A stretch of DNA of 21,726 bases. Origin: Phil1 sp964600045. GTDB taxonomy: Bacteria; Bacillota; Clostridia; Christensenellales; CAG-138. Under the pieces are notes generated by a model. That model ran no database searches, was not told where the DNA came from, and saw nothing but the letters and a program-made list of their open reading frames with translations. This document shows, in pieces, positions 8,729-14,396 of the stretch. The stretch's first letter is position 1. Each line of letters starts with the position of its first letter. The translations under genes and the position numbers were made by a program. Location: positions 1 through 21,726 of the forward strand of contig CAZRHS010000028.1 in the NCBI GenBank assembly GCA_964600045.1. Reading direction: 5' to 3'.

Positions 8729-8747
8729 TCGCATAAGTATATTAAAA

Positions 8748-8777
8748 CCTCCGGCAAAATTCGCCGGAGGCTTTTTT
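8748..8777. terminator. Bidirectional intrinsic terminator between ychF and the ABC operon
   Basis: A perfect 8-bp stem CCTCCGGC / GCCGGAGG has TTTTTT on its plus-strand 3' side and TTTT on its minus-strand 3' side. It serves ychF and overlaps the stop of the minus-strand ATPase gene by two bases, so it can end both converging transcripts. Confidence 0.85.
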
Positions 8778-9351
8778 ATTCCTCAATTTTAAGCGTTACG
8801 GTGAGGTTCGCGGGTATATCAAGCGACTCGTGGCAGCATATAAGCACCGTTTTGTTTTTCGCGGCATTTATAACGCAACCAAGCGCAATATCCCTGTTTT
8901 TCTCGTCAAGCCCCGTAAAGGGTTCATCAAGCACAATGCCGTCGCTTTTGGCAAGCAGGGCTCTCGCAAGCGCAAGCCGCCTTTTCATGCCGCCCGAATA
9001 ATCCTTAACTTTTTTATCCCCAACGTCGCTCAGGCCAAGCTCATCAAGCATTTTTGTTGCCGCGCCTTCATCATAATCCGAACCCAACGCGAAGCGAATA
9101 TTGCCAAGCGCCGTTTTATTTTCAAGCAGTCTGTCCTCCTGAAAAACGGCCGCCCAGCGGAAGCGCTCCGGAATTACAACCCTGCCCGAATCCGCGCTTT
9201 CAAGCCCCAGCAATATGCGCATAAGCGTTGTTTTGCCAGCGCCCGACGGACCCGCCACGCGCGTAATGCCGTTATCAGCTATGAACGAAACATCGTTCAG
9301 CACGGTTTTTCCGCCGTACGCTTTTGAAATATGCTCAACTTTTATTTCCAT
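8776..9351 (-). CDS. ABC transporter ATP-binding protein, nitrate/sulfonate/taurine type
   Basis: The ATPase subunit of the importer encoded with the next two genes. The 191-residue protein has a full set of ABC motifs: GPSGAGKTT (Walker A, 34-42), FQED (Q-loop), YSGGMKRRLALARAL (signature, from 118), VLDEPFTGLD (Walker B and D-loop, Glu 143) and the switch His in CCHE (174). It is 50 to 60 residues shorter than typical SsuB/TauB proteins, having a trimmed helical region and no C-terminal extension, but no motif is missing. The frame includes a GTG at 9354; I chose ATG 9351, whose A is shared with the TGA of the permease gene, indicating translational coupling. Confidence 0.9.
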   Translation of the reverse strand: MEIKVEHISKAYGGKTVLNDVSFIADNGITRVAGPSGAGKTTLMRILLGLESADSGRVVIPERFRWAAVFQEDRLLENKTALGNIRFALGSDYDEGAATKMLDELGLSDVGDKKVKDYSGGMKRRLALARALLAKSDGIVLDEPFTGLDEKNRDIALGCVINAAKNKTVLICCHESLDIPANLTVTLKIEE

Positions 9352-10115
9352 CACGCGCCTATCCTTTCAGAAAGCCTGTCAACAAGCAGCAGAAACAGCT
9401 TTTCAAACCCGGCCGAAATAAGCACTATAACGGCAGTCCACGCGAAAAGCTCCGGCGTTTGAAAATACACCTTTGCGGTATAGAGCCGCTCGCCAATCGT
9501 GCCATCGCATAAGCCTATAACCTCGGCGGCAGTGCCGGCCTTCCAGCAAAGCCCGAGTGCCGTGCTTACGGCGGAGCGGAAATAGGGCAGCACCTGCGGC
9601 ACATATATGCCCGCAAGCCTTCTTGCGAAAGGAACGCGGTAAACGCGGGCCATTTCGATAAGCTTTGTGTCCGTTCTTCTTATGCCCTCAAGCATATTCA
9701 GATATATGGGCGGAAATACCATAAGCGCGGATATGAAAAGCGAAAGGCTGCGCCCCGTAAGCCAAACGAGCGCCAGTATTATAAAGGACGCGACAGGCAC
9801 GGCCTTAACCGCCGCCACAAGCGGGGCAAGAAGCTGCTCAACAAGGCTGAACCTTGAGCTTAATGAAGCGAGTATAAGCGCAAGCGCCAAGGATATTGCA
9901 AAGCCGCCCAGTATGCGCGCGGCGGAATTAGCTACGCTAAGCCAGAAGTCCGCAGTCTGAACAAGCTGAAAAAGGCACTTTGCGGCATCTATGGGGGATG
10001 CGAGCAGAAGAGAGCCGTGGGTATAGGCGGCGCTCAGTGCCATGCTTGCCGCCTGCCACACGATAAGCCAGAATATAACGGCCCACGCGCGCACGGTTTG
10101 CTTCTTTTTGCCCAT
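9351..10115 (-). CDS. ABC transporter permease, SsuC/TauC-like
   Basis: A 254-residue inner-membrane subunit with about six hydrophobic segments (starting at residue 10, 65-85, 95-115, 120-140, 185-205 and 222-245). The EAA loop that contacts the ATPase reads EMARVYRVPFARRLAGIYVPQVLPYF around 155-180, in the form usual for binding-protein-dependent permeases (BPD_transp_1) of the nitrate, sulfonate and taurine group. It sits between its binding protein (73 bases upstream, separated by a GC hairpin) and its ATPase (overlapping by one base). The start ATG has GGAGGGAAA upstream. Substrate unknown. Confidence 0.9.
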   Translation of the reverse strand: MGKKKQTVRAWAVIFWLIVWQAASMALSAAYTHGSLLLASPIDAAKCLFQLVQTADFWLSVANSAARILGGFAISLALALILASLSSRFSLVEQLLAPLVAAVKAVPVASFIILALVWLTGRSLSLFISALMVFPPIYLNMLEGIRRTDTKLIEMARVYRVPFARRLAGIYVPQVLPYFRSAVSTALGLCWKAGTAAEVIGLCDGTIGERLYTAKVYFQTPELFAWTAVIVLISAGFEKLFLLLVDRLSERIGA

Positions 10116-10149
10116 CGGCTTTCCCTCCTTAATTCAAAAAATATACATA

Positions 10150-10172
10150 GCGGCGGGTTATCGGCCCGCCGC
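10150..10172 (-). other. Intercistronic GC hairpin between binding protein and permease
   Basis: A perfect 8-bp stem GCGGCGGG / CCCGCCGC with a 7-base loop follows the binding-protein stop. On the minus strand a T-rich stretch (TATGTATATTTTTT) follows, but the T-run starts about seven bases after the stem. It is more likely a partial terminator or an mRNA 3'-end stabiliser than a full stop. Either would raise binding protein relative to permease and ATPase. Confidence 0.6.
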
Positions 10173-10188
10173 TTCAGCTGAGACGATT

Positions 10189-11283
10189 TTACTCAGCGCC
10201 GTAGTAGAAATCACTTTCGGGCATGGCTCCGCCAACGGAGGATATGTCCGCATCGGCCAGAACCTGCAGATAGCCTGAAAGGTTAGAGAGCATATCGCTG
10301 CCGGTAAGGCACACTATGTTGCAGTAAGGCAGGGCCTTTTCGGCAACGGCGGCATCCACTATGCCGTATTCGCCAATTATGGCGGCGGCATCGGCGGTAT
10401 TGGCGTTTACCCAGTCAACGGAGGCGGCGTATTCACTAAGGAACGCGTTCACGGCCTCGGGATTGGCCTCAACGGCCTCGCGGCGGGCAACTATAACGCC
10501 GGTAATAAGGGTTGAGCCGTTTTCAAGCTTGTTCCATTCCTCGGTTAAATCAAGCGCCATGCGAAGGCCCTCAATTTTGCTCTGGGCAACGGTTACAAAG
10601 GGCTGGGGCAGCAGGGCTATGGTAGCCTGTCCGCCGGCAAGCGCGGCAACGCACTCGCTGTGCTCGTTTTTCCAATCAATGGTCAGGTCGTTGTCGGGAT
10701 CTATGCCGTTCTGGCTGAGCAGATACCTAAGGGCGTATTCGGGGGTTGAGCCCTTGCCCGCGGCCACTATGGTCTGGCCCTTAAGGTCGGCTATGCTCTG
10801 CACGGTTTCGCCGTTTTCAACAATATAGAGAACGCCAAGCGTATTCACGGCCAGCACCTCAACGGCGCCCTCGGTTTTGGCATAAAGCACGGCGGCAAGG
10901 TTCGCGGGAACGCAGGCCATGTCAAGCTCGCCCTTTATAAGCAGGGGAGTAACCTCGTCAGCGGCGCCGGCAAGGGTAAAGGTGTATGTGTTTCCGCTTT
11001 CGTTGGTGCCTTCCTCGGCCTCCTTCATAAGCTTTACAAGGCCCATGGCGGTGGGTCCCTTAAGGGCGGCTATTGAGAATTCGGCGGGGGTTGCTTCCTC
11101 GGTTGCCGCGGGGGTTTCGGTTGCGGTAGGCTCCTCGGTAGCGGTTACTTCCTCGGTAGCGGTTACTTCTTCGGTAGCGGTGGGTTCATCGCTCGCAACG
11201 GGCTCGGTTTGAGCGCAGGCGGCGAACGAAAGTACAAGTGCCAGCGTAAGGCACAGGGCAAGCAGTTTCTTCACGGTTTTCAT
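10189..11283 (-). CDS. Substrate-binding lipoprotein of an ABC importer
   Basis: This 364-residue protein has a lipoprotein signal (MKTVKK, hydrophobic core, then SFAAC with Cys 23). A 35-residue linker follows, rich in Thr, Ala and Glu and built of repeated TATEE/VTATEE units. The periplasmic-binding-protein domain starts at EFSIAALKGPTAMGLVKLM. The fold and gene neighbours match the NMT1/TauA/SsuA class of anion or heterocycle binders; no feature fixes the ligand. The ADLKGQTIVAAGKGSTPEYALR segment is the usual second-lobe entry of that class. Its ATG overlaps the TGA of the small upstream gene by 4 bases (ATGA), so the two are co-translated. Confidence 0.88.
   Translation of the reverse strand: MKTVKKLLALCLTLALVLSFAACAQTEPVASDEPTATEEVTATEEVTATEEPTATETPAATEEATPAEFSIAALKGPTAMGLVKLMKEAEEGTNESGNTYTFTLAGAADEVTPLLIKGELDMACVPANLAAVLYAKTEGAVEVLAVNTLGVLYIVENGETVQSIADLKGQTIVAAGKGSTPEYALRYLLSQNGIDPDNDLTIDWKNEHSECVAALAGGQATIALLPQPFVTVAQSKIEGLRMALDLTEEWNKLENGSTLITGVIVARREAVEANPEAVNAFLSEYAASVDWVNANTADAAAIIGEYGIVDAAVAEKALPYCNIVCLTGSDMLSNLSGYLQVLADADISSVGGAMPESDFYYGAE
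11135..11188 (-). repeat. 18-bp tandem repeat encoding the Thr-Glu linker
   Basis: Three successive 18-base units (11135-11152, 11153-11170, 11171-11188) encode VTATEE-like hexapeptides. The first two differ at one base and the third is degenerate; weaker copies continue to about 11103. The repeat lies between the lipid anchor and the binding domain. Confidence 0.8.
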
Positions 11284-11552
11284 TTTTCTTCTTCCTTTCC
11301 TATGCTTCCTTCCGGAGCGTAAAGCGTTTTGGCGGTTATGCCTTCAAGCCGCCCAAGCTTGCCCGAAAGGGCGGAGATAACGTCCATCGGGGCATCGAGA
11401 GCTATGCTTATTATGTTCACGCCCTTTTTGCGGTACGGCACTCCCATACGGCCTATAACATACTGCCCGAACTGGTGCAGCAGGTCGTTAAGCGTATCCA
11501 CGGAGCTTCCCTCGCGCACTATAACGGCGATCATCGCCACTCTCGTTTCCAT
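11280..11552 (-). CDS. TM1266-family small protein (putative iron-only hydrogenase system regulator)
   Basis: A 90-residue protein that I recognise as the TM1266 family, small ferredoxin/ACT-like fold proteins named for their frequent position in [FeFe]-hydrogenase maturation clusters. The conserved run is visible: LNDLLHQFGQYVIGRMGVPY (residues 22-41), then IISIALDAPMDVISALSGKLGRLEGI. The family's biochemical role is not established; regulation is a name given from context. No hydrogenase or HydEFG gene lies in this window. Here it heads an ABC transporter operon, overlapping the binding-protein start by 4 bases. A 180-base structured leader precedes it, with AAGGAG at 11563-11568 as the ribosome binding site. 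Confidence 0.85.
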   Translation of the reverse strand: METRVAMIAVIVREGSSVDTLNDLLHQFGQYVIGRMGVPYRKKGVNIISIALDAPMDVISALSGKLGRLEGITAKTLYAPEGSIGKEEEK

Positions 11553-11731
11553 AGGTTCGTTTCTCCTTAAATAAAATCATCCCTCCTGCCGTTCGGCAGA
11601 AGGGACGGAGCATGCGCATATACGGCAGATTAAGCCGCTTGTCTCCCCTCTTCTTCGGGCTTGGAACGTATCCTTGCCGGCAGAACGGTAGAATGAATAT
11701 GGGCCGCCGGTCAGAGCGTCTTCCCTGCGGC
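11553..11731 (-). promoter_or_regulatory. Structured 5' leader of the TM1266-ABC transporter operon, riboswitch-like
   Basis: A non-coding leader of about 180 bases runs from the predicted transcription start to the TM1266 ATG. Helices that can be drawn include GCCGC (11727-11731) with GCGGC (11634-11638), CCGGCGG (11704-11710) with CTGCCGG (11677-11683), and a strong 3' hairpin at 11581-11604 (10 of 11 pairs, tight loop). That hairpin is followed by ATGATTTTATTT, a weak U-tract, and then the ribosome binding site. TCTGCCG occurs three times (at 11594-11600, 11623-11629 and 11678-11684). The two upstream copies could compete for the 3' arm of the last hairpin, as in an attenuator. I see none of the conserved boxes of TPP, cobalamin, SAM, FMN, T-box or THF elements. 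Class and ligand are unknown. Confidence 0.5.
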
Positions 11732-11737
11732 AACGTG

Positions 11738-11766
11738 ATGTTATCACGAAAAGGCTTTATAGTCAA
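11738..11766 (-). promoter_or_regulatory. Promoter of the TM1266-ABC transporter operon
   Basis: On the minus strand TTGACT (11761-11766) and TAACAT (11738-11743) are separated by 17 bases. A TG one base before the -10 (extended -10) compensates for its weaker hexamer. The start would be near 11731, exactly where the foldable leader begins. The -35 lies just past the T-run of the preceding terminator. Confidence 0.65.
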
Positions 11767-11772
11767 GCGGGT

Positions 11773-11806
11773 AAAAGAAAAGCGCCGTACCGTGTCGGCA
11801 CAGCGC
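11773..11806 (-). terminator. Intrinsic terminator of the amino-acid ABC operon
   Basis: On the minus strand an 11-bp uninterrupted stem (GCGCTGTGCCG / CGGTACGGCGC, two wobble pairs) with loop ACA is followed by TTTTCTTTT. It lies 18 bases past the ATPase stop and insulates the next operon. Confidence 0.9.
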
Positions 11807-11824
11807 GTAAAGTGATTGTTTTTC

Positions 11825-12547
11825 TTAAAGAACCTTTGCCAGGAATTCCTGGGTTCTGGGGTTTTGCGGATGCTGGAACAGCTGCTCCGGCGTGCCGCTT
11901 TCGGCTATAACGCCGCCATCCATAAACAGAACCCTGTCGGATATTTCGCGGGCAAAGCCCATCTCGTGCGAAACTATAACGGTGGTCATGCCGTCCTTTA
12001 CAAGCTGGCGGATAACGTTAAGAACCTCGCCTACCATTTCGGGGTCAAGCGCGCTTGTGGGCTCGTCAAAAAGCATTACGTCGGGCTCCATGGCAAGTGA
12101 GCGCACTATCGCAAGGCGCTGCTTCTGGCCGCCGGAAAGCTTGTTCGGGTGCTCGTTGCGCTTTTCATAAAGGCCAACCTTGTTAAGAAGCTCCTCCGCC
12201 TGCGCGGTGGCCTCCTCCTTTGTTTTAAGCTTAAGGAGAACGGGCGCCATGGTTATGTTTTCTATGCAGCTCATGTGCGGGAAAACATTAAAGCTCTGGA
12301 ACACCATGCCCATCCTGCGGCGATAAAGGTTTATGTCCACGCCCTTCTGGTTGAGTATTTGCCCCTCAAATTCTATCGTTCCGCTGTCCGGAGTCTCAAG
12401 CAGGTTAAGGCAGCGCAGGAATGTGCTTTTGCCGCCGCCGCTCGGGCCTATTATGGATACGGCCTCGCCCTTGCTTATATGCTCGGTAACTCCCTTAAGC
12501 ACGTGAAGCTTGCCAAAGCTTTTGTTCAAATCTGTTACTTTAATCAT
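11825..12547 (-). CDS. Polar amino-acid ABC transporter ATP-binding protein (GlnQ-like)
   Basis: The 240-residue ATPase of the polar amino-acid uptake (PAAT) family has normal length and complete motifs: GPSGGGKST (34-42), FQSF (Q-loop, Gln 84), LSGGQKQRLAIVRSL (from 137), VMLFDEPTSALDP (Walker B, Glu 162), and VSHEMGFAREI with the switch His. It powers the permease and binding protein encoded upstream. Its start overlaps the permease end by 8 bases and has GGAAG about 8 bases upstream. It is the last gene of the operon. The closest functional names are GlnQ/ArtP/HisP; the exact amino acid cannot be fixed. Confidence 0.95.
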   Translation of the reverse strand: MIKVTDLNKSFGKLHVLKGVTEHISKGEAVSIIGPSGGGKSTFLRCLNLLETPDSGTIEFEGQILNQKGVDINLYRRRMGMVFQSFNVFPHMSCIENITMAPVLLKLKTKEEATAQAEELLNKVGLYEKRNEHPNKLSGGQKQRLAIVRSLAMEPDVMLFDEPTSALDPEMVGEVLNVIRQLVKDGMTTVIVSHEMGFAREISDRVLFMDGGVIAESGTPEQLFQHPQNPRTQEFLAKVL

Positions 12548-13220
12548 GGTTCAGCTTCCTTTCAAGCAGGCCTACGCCGCGGCCAAGCACAAGCGTGAGC
12601 GCAAAATAGATTATGCCGACAATCAGCAGGCACTGCAGCGGCAGGAACTCCTTGCCGTTTACGGTAAGGTAACTTGTCATAATATCGCCCACGAAGAAAG
12701 TGGACGCAAGGGACGTTTCCTTTATAACGGCTATAAACTCGTTGCCCAGGGCGGGAAGTATGTTCTTTACGGCCTGCGGCAGAACAACCTTGCCCATGGC
12801 CTGCCATTGGGTTAAGCCAAGGCTTCTCGCGGCCTCCATCTGCCCCTTGTCAACGGCCTGTATGCCGGAGCGGATGATTTCGGAAACGTAAGCGGAGCTG
12901 TTTATTACAAGCGCGATTGATACGCTGGCATAGGTGCTAAGGTTAAGCGCCGGCAGCAGCATGGGCAGCACAAAGTAGCCAACATAGAGCTGAAGCAGAA
13001 TAGGCGTGCCGCGGATAATGGCCACATACGCCGTTATTATGCCCCTGAGCACCTTGAACTTGCTCATCTTGCCGAAGGCAAGCAGGGTGCCTATTATTGC
13101 GCCGAAGAATACGGCAATTGCCGAAAGCGCAAGCGTGGTGGAAAGTCCCTTTATAAGGAACACGTCCCAGTAACGCGTTACTATCTTAATAAATTTTTGA
13201 AAGAAATCAACAAAATCCAA
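12540..13220 (-). CDS. Polar amino-acid ABC transporter permease (HisM/GlnP-like)
   Basis: This 226-residue inner-membrane protein has the N-terminal hydrophobic layout of the HisMQ permease family (WDVFLIKGLSTTLALSAIAVFFG at 18-40). It carries AIIRGTPILLQLYVGYF and the ATPase-contact loop EAARSLGLTQWQAMGKVVLPQA (133-154), which are typical of PAAT systems. Only one permease gene is present, so the channel is probably a homodimer. It lies 84 bases after the binding-protein gene, past a GC hairpin, and overlaps the ATPase gene. The ribosome binding site AAGGAG precedes the ATG. Confidence 0.95.
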   Translation of the reverse strand: MDFVDFFQKFIKIVTRYWDVFLIKGLSTTLALSAIAVFFGAIIGTLLAFGKMSKFKVLRGIITAYVAIIRGTPILLQLYVGYFVLPMLLPALNLSTYASVSIALVINSSAYVSEIIRSGIQAVDKGQMEAARSLGLTQWQAMGKVVLPQAVKNILPALGNEFIAVIKETSLASTFFVGDIMTSYLTVNGKEFLPLQCLLIVGIIYFALTLVLGRGVGLLERKLNHD

Positions 13221-13248
13221 TGCCGTATCTCCTTATATTATTTAAGCG

Positions 13249-13269
13249 CGGCGGGGGCGATCCCCGCCG
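13249..13269 (-). other. Intercistronic GC hairpin after the amino-acid binding protein
   Basis: A perfect 8-bp stem CGGCGGGG / CCCCGCCG with a 5-base loop sits between the binding-protein stop and the permease ribosome binding site, with no T-run. It cannot be a classical terminator. A 3'-end stabiliser that lets the binding-protein message outlast the rest is the usual interpretation. Confidence 0.6.
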
Positions 13270-13304
13270 TGCTGTGTGCCTGATTAGGATTGGGTTTACT
13301 TAGC

Positions 13305-14162
13305 TTACTCGCTTACGGTGCCGTCGTCAGTGTAGGAAATCTCGGCGGCGGTCTCTATGCCGGCAAGAGCCTTGGCGTCTTCATACCAGCCGGTGTAAAG
13401 ATCCTGCTCCATGCAGTCCGCAAGTATGGCGTTTACCTTTTCAAGAAGCTCGGAGTCGTTCTGGTTAAGCAGTATAACGTTGTTCTCGTACTTGGGGTCT
13501 ACGTCGAACTGGAAGCCGGACTTGCCGATGTCGGCGTTGTTGGCTATTATGGCCTCCGCATTGCCGGTAGCAACGGCCACGCCGTCTACCTTGCCGCTCT
13601 GCAGGGCGACTACGGCAACGTTAATGTCGGAGAAAATCTCAATCTTGGTATCCTCGGGCAGGGCCTCGTTGCAAAGCTGCAGCTGCAGGCTCGCGCTCTG
13701 GGCGCCAATGGTAAGACCGGCGAAATCCTCGGCGGTGGAATACTTGCCGGCATCCTCGGCCTTAACAATTATGATCTGCTCGGTTTCGTTATCACCGGCG
13801 ATGTAGTAATCGGAAATCAGGTAGTTCTCGGCGCGCTCGGCGGTCCAGCTGAAGCCGGAGATGCCAAGATCAACGGTGCCGGTCTGAACGGCAACCTGAA
13901 CGGCGTCAAAACTCATGGGCTGAATCTCAAGAGTCATGCCAAGCTCTTCTGCAATGTGCTTAGCAAGCGTTACGTCGAAGCCAACGTACTGGTCCTGACC
14001 CTCTTTAGAGGTATCCACGAACTCCATGGGGGCAAAGTCCGGGGAAAGGGCAACCTTGAGAACGTTAGCGTCGTCCTCGGTAGTGGTGGTGGTGCTGCTG
14101 GAGCAAGCGATGCAGCCGATCATCATTATCAGCGCAAGGGCTATTACCATAATCTTCTTCAT
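13305..14162 (-). CDS. Polar amino-acid-binding lipoprotein (SBP_bac_3)
   Basis: The 285-residue extracellular receptor of the amino-acid importer. A lipoprotein signal (MKKIMVIALALIMMIGCIAC) contains two possible lipid-anchor cysteines, C17 (after MIG) and C20 (after CIA). A Ser/Thr/Asp linker follows, then the family 3 binding domain: VLKVALSPDFAPMEF, GFDVTLAKHIAEELG, DLGISGFSWTAERAENYLIS (with the Arg expected to hold the ligand carboxylate) and GKVDGVAVATGNA. It is the first gene of the operon, with a strong promoter and AGGAGG upstream. The ligand is a polar or acidic amino acid by family; the specific one is unknown. Confidence 0.94.
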   Translation of the reverse strand: MKKIMVIALALIMMIGCIACSSSTTTTTEDDANVLKVALSPDFAPMEFVDTSKEGQDQYVGFDVTLAKHIAEELGMTLEIQPMSFDAVQVAVQTGTVDLGISGFSWTAERAENYLISDYYIAGDNETEQIIIVKAEDAGKYSTAEDFAGLTIGAQSASLQLQLCNEALPEDTKIEIFSDINVAVVALQSGKVDGVAVATGNAEAIIANNADIGKSGFQFDVDPKYENNVILLNQNDSELLEKVNAILADCMEQDLYTGWYEDAKALAGIETAAEISYTDDGTVSE

Positions 14163-14190
14163 AGTGTGTATATCCTCCTAAAAAATTGAA

Positions 14191-14205
14191 GTCATTTGGT
14201 ATGAC
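14191..14205. promoter_or_regulatory. Inverted repeat at the transcription start, possible operator
   Basis: GTCAT-TTGGT-ATGAC is a perfect 5-bp inverted repeat with a 5-base spacer. It covers the predicted start (about 14202) of the amino-acid transporter operon, a position where a repressor would block transcription. The arms are short, so chance is possible. Confidence 0.35.
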
Positions 14206-14208
14206 GAT

Positions 14209-14237
14209 ACTATACTGCATAAAAATACTTCTGTCAA
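14209..14237 (-). promoter_or_regulatory. Strong sigma-A promoter of the amino-acid ABC operon
   Basis: On the minus strand, perfect TTGACA (14232-14237) and TATAGT (14209-14214, one mismatch) are separated by exactly 17 bases. The leader of about 40 bases ends at the AGGAGG before the binding-protein ATG. Confidence 0.88.
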
Positions 14238-14243
14238 CCATTA

Positions 14244-14277
14244 TTTTGCATATTTTTGCTAATTTTTGATATTTTTT
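14244..14277 (-). promoter_or_regulatory. Phased A-tracts upstream of the promoter (UP-element-like curved DNA)
   Basis: Four T-tracts on the plus strand (A-tracts on the coding strand) of 4, 5, 5 and 6 bases end at 14247, 14257, 14267 and 14277, exactly 10 bases apart. They start 7 bases upstream of the -35. Helically phased A-tracts bend DNA and can be contacted by the RNA polymerase alpha subunit. The rest of 14238-14335 is AT-rich and shows no gene. Confidence 0.6.
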
Positions 14278-14335
14278 GTGTATATTCGGTGCATATATTG
14301 GATTTTTATGCAATTTATCGCATATATGCAGAATC

Positions 14336-14376
14336 AAATAAAAACCGCCCTCCCTAAAATTGACAGGGAAGGCGGT
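14336..14376 (-). terminator. Intrinsic terminator of the serpin gene
   Basis: On the minus strand a 12-bp stem (one mismatch; ACCGCC and GGCGGT form the base) with a 9-base loop is followed by TTTTTATTT. It lies 20 bases past the serpin stop. Confidence 0.9.
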
Positions 14377-14396
14377 AATGTGCTTTTTGTTTGCCG

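Noticed and set aside
11553..11731. Leader as a TPP, cobalamin, SAM, FMN, THF or T-box element
   Set aside because: The conserved boxes of these classes (such as CTGAGA, GCCACTG or the T-box core) are not present. Short likenesses such as AGCCCGAAGA and ACCGGCGG occur without the rest of the motif.
11488..11766. Open frame of 92 codons covering the leader and the start of TM1266
   Set aside because: Its TTG start is the -35 hexamer of the promoter, so the transcript would begin inside it. There is no ribosome binding site, and it overlaps a recognised gene in another frame.
13290..14189. Long open frame of about 300 codons on the plus strand opposite the amino-acid binding protein
   Set aside because: It is the antisense of a firmly identified gene. 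It has low-complexity Gly/Val/Leu composition and no ribosome binding site; it exists because the GC-rich codons of the real gene contain few stops in reverse.
14320..14329. Palindrome GCATATATGC in the AT-rich gap
   Set aside because: A 10-base palindrome is not surprising in an AT-rich gap, and it lies over 80 bases upstream of the -35 with no matching partner that would mark an operator pair.
14065..14337. Open frame of 90 codons spanning the promoter and start of the amino-acid binding protein
   Set aside because: It crosses the -35, -10, leader and signal-peptide region in another frame, and its C-terminus is a His-rich artefact of repeated ACC/GGT codons.
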